Shown piece after piece: positions 7,332 through 14,255 of a stretch of DNA of 45,499 nt. Position 1 is the first letter of the stretch. Every line of letters begins with the position of its first letter. The stretch lies in IMG/VR virus record IMGVR_UViG_3300049489_000389, positions 1 to 45,499 of that record; one strand, given 5' to 3'. Made by a program: the position numbers and the translations under genes. The notes under the pieces are model-generated. The model saw only the letters and a list, made by a program, of their open reading frames with translations. It searched no databases and had not been told where the DNA came from. This DNA is from a virus.

Positions 7332-9311
7332 ATGGACTTGACACACATCGCGTCTCTGGACTTCGAAACGGGATCGCAAGCCGACCTGAAGAAGGTCGGA
7401 GCCTTCAACTACGCCGAACACCCTTCGACAAGGGTCATCTGCATGGCTTGGCAACTGCCCGGGGAGCCGGTGCAGGCGTGGTGGGAGGGCCAGCCGATGC
7501 CCGGGGACCTCTTGGGCTGGGTGGCCTCTGGCGGGACCGTCAGCGGCTGGAACGTGACCTTCGAATGGCTGATCTGGAACCGGGTCCTGACACGGCAGTT
7601 CCCGGGCTGGAAGGCCCCGGCGCTGCGGCTGGAAGAGGTCGTGGACACCATGGCGGTCGCGGCCAACCAAGGACTGCCGCTGTCTCTGGACATGGCTGCG
7701 GGAGCCATGCCGAAGCTGGGGGTCCAGAAGGACAAGGACGGCCATGCCCTGATGCTGCGAATGAGCCGTCCCCGGACGGTCTTGGCCAGTGGGGGTCTGG
7801 AATGGTGGGACCAGACGGACCCGCTGCGCCTTGCGCGGCTGGTGAACTACTGCCGGCAGGACGTGCGGACGGAGAGGACCATTCTGGGGGCGCTGCCGCC
7901 CATGCGGGACGCGGAGCGCCGGGTCTGGCTTTGGGACGCCCGGGCCATGGACAGAGGGATCGGCTTCGACCGGAAGCTGGCCGGAGCCATGAAGGTGCTG
8001 GCGGCGGAAGAGACGGCGCGGCTGGACGAGCAGATGAAGGGGCTGACGGCGGGCGAGGTCCCCAACACCCGCGCCGTGGGCGCACTCCTGAAGTGGGTAA
8101 AGACGTTCGAGCCTCGGGTGACTTCCCTCGGGAAGGACCAACTGGCCGCGTGGATCGCCAAGACCGGGAACCCTGCGGTGCGGGCGGCTTTGTCGATCCG
8201 TCAGGAAGCCGCGAAGAGTTCGGTCGCCAAGCTGAAGTCGATGGAGGCTTGGTCGTCCAGCCCGAGAACGGGCTACCGGATGCGGGGGCTGACCACCTAC
8301 TACGGGGCCTTCAGGACCGGGCGCTGGGCGGGCCGCGGTCCCCAAGTGCAGAACTACCCGCGGGGGACCGTGAAGGACCCGGACCTGCTGGTGGATTTCA
8401 TCCTTGGAGGCGGAGACGCCGCTGGTCTGAGGATGTTCTTCGGGGTGAGTGTCCTTGAGGCCCTGAGTTCGGTCCTGCGCGGGTGTCTGGTCCCTCGCCG
8501 GGGGAAGAAACTGGCCTCGGTGGACTTCGCCCAGATCGAGGCGCGGGTGATCGCATGGCTGGCCGGGGACCGGGCGCTTCTGGATGTCTTCCTGTCGGGC
8601 AGGGATGTCTATGTGGTGGCCGCGTCCCGTATCTTCGGGGTCCCCGAGAGTGCTGTGACCAAAGCCCAGCGCCAGATCGGCAAGGTCGCGGTGCTGGCGC
8701 TGGGCTACCAAGGGGGAGCGGGCGCGTTCCTGACCATGGGGGCCAACTACGGGCTGGTCATGGCTGAAGACGAAGCCGAGCAGATCAAGCTGGACTGGCG
8801 CGAGGGCAACCCCCTGATCGTGAAGCTGTGGTGGGACGTGCAGGACGCGGCGCTGCGGGCCATGGGGAAGCCCGGCGTGGCCTTCCGGGCCGGGCGCTGC
8901 GAGTTCCTGTTCGATCCCCGGGACGGTCACCTGAAGGTGCAGCTTCCGAGCGGGCGCAAGCTGGTCTACCGGGACGCGGAGGTCCGGGTGGGCAACTTCG
9001 GGAAGGATGTGGTCAGCTATATGGGCGTGGACCAATACACGAAGCAATGGACCCGGATCGACACCTACGGGGGCAAGCTGGTCGAGAACATCACGCAGGC
9101 GGTGGCGCGGGACCTGATGGCCAGTGCCTTCCTGCGGGTCTCGGAGGCTGGCCATGCGGTGCTGGTTTCGGTCCATGACGAATTGCTGGTCGAGGTGGAC
9201 GGGGAAGCCGAGTTCCGGGAGGTGGAGCGGAAGATGCTGGTCGTGCCGAAGTGGGCTGCGGGACTGCCTATCGGAGCCGACGGCTGGTTCGGGGACAGGT
9301 ATCGCAAGTGA
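7332..9311 (+). CDS. Family A DNA polymerase with 3'-5' exonuclease domain
   Basis: The 659-residue enzyme starts with an exonuclease-like domain (LDFET, D10 and E12; WNVTFEW; NYCRQDV) and ends with a family A polymerase domain. Motif A is DFAQIEAR (D398), motif B is RQIGKVAVLALGYQGG, and motif C is VHDELLVE (H615-D616-E617). It lacks a 5'-3' exonuclease domain and is shorter than cellular Pol I, typical of the phage branch linked to DUF2800/DUF2815. It is the replicative polymerase of this phage. Motif B has GY-QGG rather than the Pol I YG, which is normal in this branch. Start ATG 7332 follows TTGAGGACCAACCC. A terminator lies 155 nt downstream. Confidence 0.95.
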   Translation: MDLTHIASLDFETGSQADLKKVGAFNYAEHPSTRVICMAWQLPGEPVQAWWEGQPMPGDLLGWVASGGTVSGWNVTFEWLIWNRVLTRQFPGWKAPALRLEEVVDTMAVAANQGLPLSLDMAAGAMPKLGVQKDKDGHALMLRMSRPRTVLASGGLEWWDQTDPLRLARLVNYCRQDVRTERTILGALPPMRDAERRVWLWDARAMDRGIGFDRKLAGAMKVLAAEETARLDEQMKGLTAGEVPNTRAVGALLKWVKTFEPRVTSLGKDQLAAWIAKTGNPAVRAALSIRQEAAKSSVAKLKSMEAWSSSPRTGYRMRGLTTYYGAFRTGRWAGRGPQVQNYPRGTVKDPDLLVDFILGGGDAAGLRMFFGVSVLEALSSVLRGCLVPRRGKKLASVDFAQIEARVIAWLAGDRALLDVFLSGRDVYVVAASRIFGVPESAVTKAQRQIGKVAVLALGYQGGAGAFLTMGANYGLVMAEDEAEQIKLDWREGNPLIVKLWWDVQDAALRAMGKPGVAFRAGRCEFLFDPRDGHLKVQLPSGRKLVYRDAEVRVGNFGKDVVSYMGVDQYTKQWTRIDTYGGKLVENITQAVARDLMASAFLRVSEAGHAVLVSVHDELLVEVDGEAEFREVERKMLVVPKWAAGLPIGADGWFGDRYRK

Positions 9312-9574
9312 GGGTGAGGGGGCGCAAGGGGTCAGGCCCGAAACCCAACAGCGCAGGACCAACCGCGCTACCAGAAAAACCCGTCCCCTTGCGAGGGGCA
9401 AGATGTAGCGGGTCGAGGGGGAAGTCAAGCCGTTGCCAAGAGGTCCGTCATCCGCTTGAATAGCGAAACGCCGGAAGGGGCCTGTCCCTTCCGGCGTTTG
9501 CTGGAGCCACCCAAGAAAGTCCAACAGACCTGTGCGCCTGCCGAAAAACACCAGAGAGAAGGAGACCAACCCCG
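9312..9574. other. Intergenic region between polymerase and primase-helicase
   Basis: 263 nt without a convincing gene. It contains an imperfect stem around 9351-9376 (AGCGC ... GCGCT), a short CCCCT/AGGGG hairpin near 9390-9403, and the strong terminator at 9466-9499. No promoter of clear quality was seen before the gene at 9575. Confidence 0.5.
9466..9502 (+). terminator. Strong, probably bidirectional terminator
   Basis: A perfect 14-bp stem (arms 9466-9479 and 9486-9499, loop GCCTGT) starts with AAA and ends with TTT, so it can act on both strands. It separates the polymerase transcript from the primase-helicase gene at 9575. Confidence 0.75.
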
Positions 9575-11764
9575 ATGCCTGCCAAGGAAGATAGAGACCC
9601 CACGGGGGGCCGTCAACCGCGCAAGATCACCCTGTCGAATGAGGATTTCCTTCGGACGCTCTTTGGGAAGGACTGGCAGCGCGCCCATGTGACGGGTTTC
9701 CCGGAAGACCCCTTGTCCCTGAACGGGCTGGGGCTGCGGCACCTCTGGGGCGGAGCGGCGGCGAAGCACGGGCTGAGTTACTGTCTGCCCGGGTCCAACA
9801 ACTTCTTCACGATTTCGGTCTTCGGGGTGGACCCGAAGACGGGGAGACAGCACCGGAAGAAAGCCCTGTTCGAGCGCGCCGTCGTCGTGGTGCTGGATGA
9901 CGTGGACTGGCGGGACGCGGGGGTTGGGACTGCGGGTGCGGGCACAGCCAAGGTCTCTTCGGGGAAGGTGGCGGCGGTCCCGACGTGGGTCTTGGAGACC
10001 TCGCCGGGCAACTGTCAGGTGGGGTATCTCTTGGAAGGGCCGGAGACCCGTGGCGGAAAGGTCAACGCGCTTCTGGACGCGCTGGTGAAGTCGGGACTGG
10101 TCTCGGATGGTTCAGACCCCGGCATGAAGGGCGTTACTAGGTATGTGAGGCTTCCCGTGGGGCGGAACACGAAGGCCAAGTATGGGGCCGGGGGGTTCGA
10201 ACACCGGCTGCTGGAATGGAACCCGGGGGTGACCTATCGGCTTGAGGCGCTGGCCGCGGCCTATGGGGTCCGGGCAGAGGTGGACGCGGCCCCTGATGAT
10301 CTGGGAGCCGCCCTGTGGAACGGCCTGAACGGGTCGGGACTGGATGGCGGGGACTGGATTTGGCAGACCCTTCAGAGTGCGGGGTCGGTCCTGTCGGTGG
10401 ACGCTGCGAAGGGACTGGCGCATGTAATCTGCCCGTGGGTGTCGGAACACACGGGGGGCGACACGTCCGGGACGGCCTATCTGGGGGATGGGGCGTGGAA
10501 ATGCTACCACGGCCACTGTGAGGACCGGGACCCGGAAGAGTTCACGTCGAAGCTTCGGGCGGAGTTCCCGAAGGAAGCCCGGGCCGCGGTGGCCGGAACT
10601 TTCGGAGCGGTGGGGGGAGACGAGGGGGTCGCCCCGAGCGCGAAGGAGCGGGAAGCCCGGGAGTTGTTCGGAGACGCGGCGGTGGACGCTGCTGCGGAAG
10701 AGAAGGTCTTGGGGCCTTTCCAGAAGCGCATGGCGGGGGCCGAAGTGGTCGCGGGAGGCATGGCAGGGTTCGACCCGCTGGTCATGTCGGCCTCGGTCCT
10801 GAAGGGCTTGGTCCCCGAGGTCGGGATGGGGTTGATCTACGGCGCAACGGGGATCGGCAAGTCGTTCGTGGTCATGGACCTGTGGCTGCGGCTGGCGAAC
10901 GGGTGGGACTGGCACGGGCACCGGAACAAGGCCCGGGATGGGGACTGGATTTATGTGTCCTCGGAAGGCGGGACGGTGGAACTGAAGCGGCGTTTGGCCG
11001 GCTGGATCGGGGAGAACGGCCCCATGCCGCTGAATGTGGCCTTCTACGCCGTGTCCTTCGGGTGGGGGCTGGGGGACGCGGCGCGGGAAGAGGCCGAGAA
11101 GTTTGTCCGGTGGTGCAGGGCGAGAGGACGCCCCGTGCGCGGGGTCGTGGTGGACACGCTGAACCGCAACATGGCCGGGGACGAGAACTCGACTGGTGAA
11201 ATGACGGGTTTCATTGATTGCATGGAGGTTGTTTGGCGGTCTTTGGGGGCGGTGGTGGCGGTGGTTCACCATGAAGGCAAGGACGAGGGTCGTGGTGCGC
11301 GGGGATCGAGTGCGCTGGGCGCGGCTTCGGAGTTTGTCTGGCGGGTCTTCCGGGATCAAGGAGCCATGCGGGGCGGGGTCTTCATCGAGAAGAACCGCAG
11401 CGGACCGGACGGCCAGACCTACTGGTTCGAGTTGGACAAGCACGTCTTCGGGCAGGACGCGGATGGGGACGAGGTGTCCACCCTGATCGTGCGGAAGGCG
11501 AAGCGCGCGGGACCTACGCAGGTCATCAGCCCGAGCCGGGGCATGTCGGTCGCTCTGAAGGAAGCCTACGACGCGCTGGCCCCGGTCAACGGTTGGGTGG
11601 ACCGGGAGACCCTGATCGCGGAGGCGACCGACCGCTACAAAGCGACCGGCAGGAAGGCGACCCCCTCTGAACTGAGGCGGGAACTGGACAAGCAACTGGT
11701 CGAAAAACACGGCTGGGAGGTCGCCCCGGATGGGGTGAAATCCCCGGCGTTCGAGGAGTTTTAG
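9575..11764 (+). CDS. Bifunctional primase-helicase (RepB-like primase plus RepA-like AAA ATPase)
   Basis: The 729-residue protein joins two domains. The N-terminal part (about 60-230) resembles RepB-like primases: AVVVVLDDVD, PTWVLETSPGNCQVGYLL and GVTRYVRLPVGRNTK. A linker with Cys/His residues (CYHGHCED) follows. The C-terminal part (about 405-600) is a RepA/DnaB-like hexameric ATPase with Walker A GATGIGKS (423-430), Walker B VVVDTLNRNM, and AVVAVVHHEGKDEGRGARGSS. A small tail (about 640-729) looks like a winged helix. It would unwind DNA and prime synthesis for the polymerase upstream. The start ATG 9575 follows AGAAGGAGACCAACCCC. The repeat cluster just after the gene could be its origin. 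Confidence 0.87.
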   Translation: MPAKEDRDPTGGRQPRKITLSNEDFLRTLFGKDWQRAHVTGFPEDPLSLNGLGLRHLWGGAAAKHGLSYCLPGSNNFFTISVFGVDPKTGRQHRKKALFERAVVVVLDDVDWRDAGVGTAGAGTAKVSSGKVAAVPTWVLETSPGNCQVGYLLEGPETRGGKVNALLDALVKSGLVSDGSDPGMKGVTRYVRLPVGRNTKAKYGAGGFEHRLLEWNPGVTYRLEALAAAYGVRAEVDAAPDDLGAALWNGLNGSGLDGGDWIWQTLQSAGSVLSVDAAKGLAHVICPWVSEHTGGDTSGTAYLGDGAWKCYHGHCEDRDPEEFTSKLRAEFPKEARAAVAGTFGAVGGDEGVAPSAKEREARELFGDAAVDAAAEEKVLGPFQKRMAGAEVVAGGMAGFDPLVMSASVLKGLVPEVGMGLIYGATGIGKSFVVMDLWLRLANGWDWHGHRNKARDGDWIYVSSEGGTVELKRRLAGWIGENGPMPLNVAFYAVSFGWGLGDAAREEAEKFVRWCRARGRPVRGVVVDTLNRNMAGDENSTGEMTGFIDCMEVVWRSLGAVVAVVHHEGKDEGRGARGSSALGAASEFVWRVFRDQGAMRGGVFIEKNRSGPDGQTYWFELDKHVFGQDADGDEVSTLIVRKAKRAGPTQVISPSRGMSVALKEAYDALAPVNGWVDRETLIAEATDRYKATGRKATPSELRRELDKQLVEKHGWEVAPDGVKSPAFEEF

Positions 11765-11798
11765 TGATGACTTGTTACGAAAAGAGGGTTTTTTGGGA

Positions 11799-11885
11799 GG
11801 GTATGTAGGGTATGTAATACATAGGTTTACATACCTATGTAGGGTATGTTCCCCCCTACGGGGAACATACCCCTACCACATACCC
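11799..11885. repeat. GGGTATGT iteron-like cluster with nested inverted repeats
   Basis: GGGTATGT occurs at 11799-11806, 11808-11815 and 11842-11849, and its reverse complement ACATACCC at 11865-11872 and 11878-11885. A 9-bp inverted repeat (TACATAGGT / ACCTATGTA, about 11818-11841) and a perfect 13-bp inverted repeat (arms 11842-11854 and 11860-11872, loop CCTAC) are nested inside. The DNA is much richer in A/T than its surroundings. It starts 35 nt after the primase-helicase stop and ends 61 nt before the next gene. It may be an initiator-binding origin or an operator. Confidence 0.7.
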
Positions 11886-11946
11886 CATATGAACGACCCC
11901 CGGGGTAATTACGAAGAGAATACAAACTGTAACCAAGGAGAGACCG

Positions 11947-12186
11947 ATGCCTGACAGCCAACTCGACCGGGACCTGAGCGCCCTCGGGGTCCTCGCCCGC
12001 AAATCCGCCGACGCCGTGGAGGTGGCCCTCGCCACGCTTCCGGCTTCGCAGAGAGCCGCCCTGCGCGGGCACCTGTCTGCCGCGGTCCTGACGATCATCG
12101 CCGGGGCCTATGCCGAGGACCGCCAGAGGTATCGCAGCCTTGATCCGGCCAGCCCGCCTACGCCTGTGCCCGCGCCGTCCCTGTGA
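11947..12186 (+). CDS. Small Ala-rich helical protein, unknown
   Basis: The 79-residue protein starts at ATG 11947 after AAGGAGAGACCG, a strong ribosome site. It is mostly helical (SALGVLARKSADAVEVALATLPASQRAALRGHLSAAVLTIIAGAYAEDRQRYR) with a Pro-rich tail (PPTPVPAPSL). One moderately hydrophobic helix (HLSAAVLTIIAGAYA) is too short and polar to be a confident membrane segment. I recognise no family. It sits alone between two repeat regions. Confidence 0.6.
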   Translation: MPDSQLDRDLSALGVLARKSADAVEVALATLPASQRAALRGHLSAAVLTIIAGAYAEDRQRYRSLDPASPPTPVPAPSL

Positions 12187-12193
12187 GGACCCT

Positions 12194-12292
12194 CGGGAGG
12201 ATGGCCCGATCCGAACTGTCCGACTTGGCGTAAGGAAGCTTTCGGGGAGGATGGCCCGACCCAAACTGTCCTACTTGCGGTAAGGAAGTTTC
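12194..12292. repeat. Two tandem copies of a 50-bp repeat
   Basis: Two copies with a 50-bp period (12194-12243 and 12243-12292) differ at about seven positions. Each contains GGGAGGATGGCCCGA, then AACTGTCC, ACTTG and TAAGGAAG. Each could encode a 10-codon peptide (MARSELSDLA and MARPKLSYLR, both ending TAA), but the GGAGG abuts the ATG and the differences change amino acids, so coding is doubtful. The repeat follows the stop of the small gene at 12186 by 7 nt. Confidence 0.7.
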
Positions 12293-12623
12293 TTGATCGG
12301 GTCTTGATCCACCCGGCCCGGCCCGGTCTCTGGTCCCAGCGCCCCGCGCGCCCGGGGACCGGGACCGCGCAATTCCCCGTCCCCGGTCCCCGCAATTCCC
12401 GGCCCCCGGTCCCGGCAAAGCCAGAGACCCAGCCGATCAATCCCGGTCCCCCTGTCCCCACCCCTGTCCCCACCCTTGCCCTCGCCCCGGGCTTGTGGCC
12501 CTCAAAACGCACCCCGAAAAAATCTGGAAAAAATCCGGTCCCCCCTCTTGTGCCCGGTCCCGGTCTTCGCGTAATAGGGGGACCAGACTACCCAAGACCG
12601 AAACCGAAACCCAAGAGGACCAG
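12293..12623. other. GC-rich leader region before the AAA+/VWA operon
   Basis: 331 nt without a convincing gene. It holds CTTGATC twice (near 12292 and 12303), many GGTCCC/GGGACC elements, and two CAATTCCC blocks (12370-12398) that recall the AATT/GGTCCC pattern of 17079-17220. A possible promoter is TTGTGC, 18-nt spacer, TAATAG (about 12549-12578). The last part, CCGAAACCCAAGAGGACCAG, is the ribosome-site region of the gene at 12624. Confidence 0.45.
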
Positions 12624-14156
12624 ATGACCACCCTGACCCGTAACGACCTGAAAAACGCCCTGACCCGCGCCAACGCCGGGGATGCCATTGCTGACGCCTT
12701 CGCCGCATGGCGCGCTTCCCACGGTATCGCCCGCACCGGGGATATGACCCTTGCCCAATGGCAAGCCGCCTATGACCGTTTCATTCTTGACGGCGCGGCG
12801 GGACCCGTGGCCCCCGTGGCCAGCGAAGACCAGACCACCGAAACCCAAGAGGACCTGACCCCGATGACCGCAGAAGACCAGACCCCCGCGCCCGCCGCCC
12901 GTCCCCAAGCCCCGGACCTGTCCCGGGTCCTTGACGGCCTGTCCCTTGTCCTGTCCGACAAGGCGCTTGAACCCCTGAAGGCGGGCATTGCCGCCCTGTC
13001 CCGGGACAGTGAAGCCGCCCGCAAAGAGGCGGAACAGGCCCGGCACGAAAAGGCGCTGGCCCTGATCGACGCCGAAGCCCTTCGCGCCGTGGCCAGCGTC
13101 CCCGCCGCGCCCCAAGCCCCGGGCGCGGTCCCACATGCCCAGATCATCAAGACCCAGACCGTTTCGGACCTGATCGGGGGGAAGACCGACCTCGCCAAAT
13201 CCGTCCGGGTTGACGTGTGCGATTATCAGGACGCCCCGCGCCTTGATCCAAATTTCCAGTGGCCCGCAGAGACCCCCCACATTTTCGCCGCCATGCGGGC
13301 GGGCCTCAATGTGGCCCTCTGGGGGGCGCGCGGTGTCGGCAAGTCTTCCCTGATCCGTCAGGTTGCCGCCGTTACCCGCCGCCCGCATTTCGAAATCAGT
13401 TTCCACGCGGAAACCAGCGGGTCGGAATTGTTCGGGACCCTCGGGATTGAGGGCGACGGCATGGCATGGGTCCCGGGGGACCTCTTGACCGCCATGACCA
13501 CCCCCCACGCGGTCATTGACCTGTCGGAAATCAGCGCGTCCCGCCCTGATCTTGTCATGCAGTTGAACGCGGTTCTCGAAACCTCGGGGCGGTCCATTTT
13601 CGTGGGCGGCAAGCGGCACCACGTTCACCCTTCGGTTACGTTCTTCGCCACGTCCAACGATAACGGGTCGGGCGAAGCCGCCGCCCGATATGCCGGGGTG
13701 CGGGCGATGAATGACGCCACGCGGTCCCGGTTCATCTGGGTCGAATTGGAAACCCCTTCGGCGGCGCAATTCGCCAAGATGATCCACAAGGCTACGGGGC
13801 TTCCCCTGCCCGCCGCCGAAATGCTGGCCGGGTTTGAAAAGGCGGCGGAAACCCATGTCAGGCAAGGCAAGTGCGAAGCGACCCCCGGCCCCCGGGCATG
13901 GTATGCCTTCGCCAAGCTTTCACTCGCGGGCCTGCCCCATGAAACCGCTTTCGCCTATGCGGTTGAAAACCTCGGGACCCAAGAGGACGGCGCGGTGTGG
14001 CGGCAGGAATTCAGCGCCAATTTCCCCGGGTCGGCCTATGCCGCCGCCGTGAAGGGCAAGGCCACGCTTCAAACCCCGGTCAGCGGCGGGACGGGCTACA
14101 TTGACCCGGACGCCCCGACCCGTTCGGGCTTCACCCCGGTCCCGGATGACCTCTGA
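12624..14156 (+). CDS. cobS-like: MoxR/CobS-like AAA+ ATPase
   Basis: The 510-residue protein has a disordered Thr/Glu/Pro/Ala-rich N-terminus, a charged helical region (SEAARKEAEQARHEKALALID) and a MoxR/CobS-type AAA+ domain from about residue 215. Walker A is GARGVGKS (234-241). SELFGTLGIEGDGMAWVPGDLL is the typical MoxR beta-hairpin region. The Walker B position reads VIDLSEIS, where the expected DE appears as SE. Sensor 1 is FFATSND and the arginine-finger region is DATRSRF. The family acts as a motor for a VWA partner, here the next gene. Start ATG 12624 follows AAGAGGA. CobS in bacteria is a cobaltochelatase subunit, but no CobN is present. Confidence 0.85.
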   Translation: MTTLTRNDLKNALTRANAGDAIADAFAAWRASHGIARTGDMTLAQWQAAYDRFILDGAAGPVAPVASEDQTTETQEDLTPMTAEDQTPAPAARPQAPDLSRVLDGLSLVLSDKALEPLKAGIAALSRDSEAARKEAEQARHEKALALIDAEALRAVASVPAAPQAPGAVPHAQIIKTQTVSDLIGGKTDLAKSVRVDVCDYQDAPRLDPNFQWPAETPHIFAAMRAGLNVALWGARGVGKSSLIRQVAAVTRRPHFEISFHAETSGSELFGTLGIEGDGMAWVPGDLLTAMTTPHAVIDLSEISASRPDLVMQLNAVLETSGRSIFVGGKRHHVHPSVTFFATSNDNGSGEAAARYAGVRAMNDATRSRFIWVELETPSAAQFAKMIHKATGLPLPAAEMLAGFEKAAETHVRQGKCEATPGPRAWYAFAKLSLAGLPHETAFAYAVENLGTQEDGAVWRQEFSANFPGSAYAAAVKGKATLQTPVSGGTGYIDPDAPTRSGFTPVPDDL

Positions 14157-14255
14157 CCCGGGACCCGCACCGGGGGGCTTGACGGCCCCCCGGACCCCGT
14201 GTTAGTGGCAGGGCCACTAAAGACGAACCAATCGAAACCCAAAGGACCTAGACCC

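Noticed and set aside
9340-9420. tRNA-like segment (CTGGTAGCGC on the minus strand)
   Set aside because: It resembles the D-arm of a tRNA over about 10 nt, but no anticodon arm, T-arm or acceptor pairing can be built.
6552-9569. Very long minus-strand open frame opposite the DUF2815 and polymerase genes
   Set aside because: It is an antisense frame kept open by GC-rich codons; the plus-strand products are clear families and the antisense product is Arg/Pro/His-rich without motifs.
12201-12283. Two 10-codon leader peptides in the 50-bp repeats
   Set aside because: The GGAGG abuts the ATG and the copies differ by amino-acid-changing substitutions, so selection for peptide sequence is not supported. 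Kept as a DNA repeat.
12495-12623. Upstream extension of the AAA+ gene to 12495
   Set aside because: The extra 43 codons are basic, low-complexity and lack a ribosome site, while ATG 12624 has AAGAGGA at good spacing.
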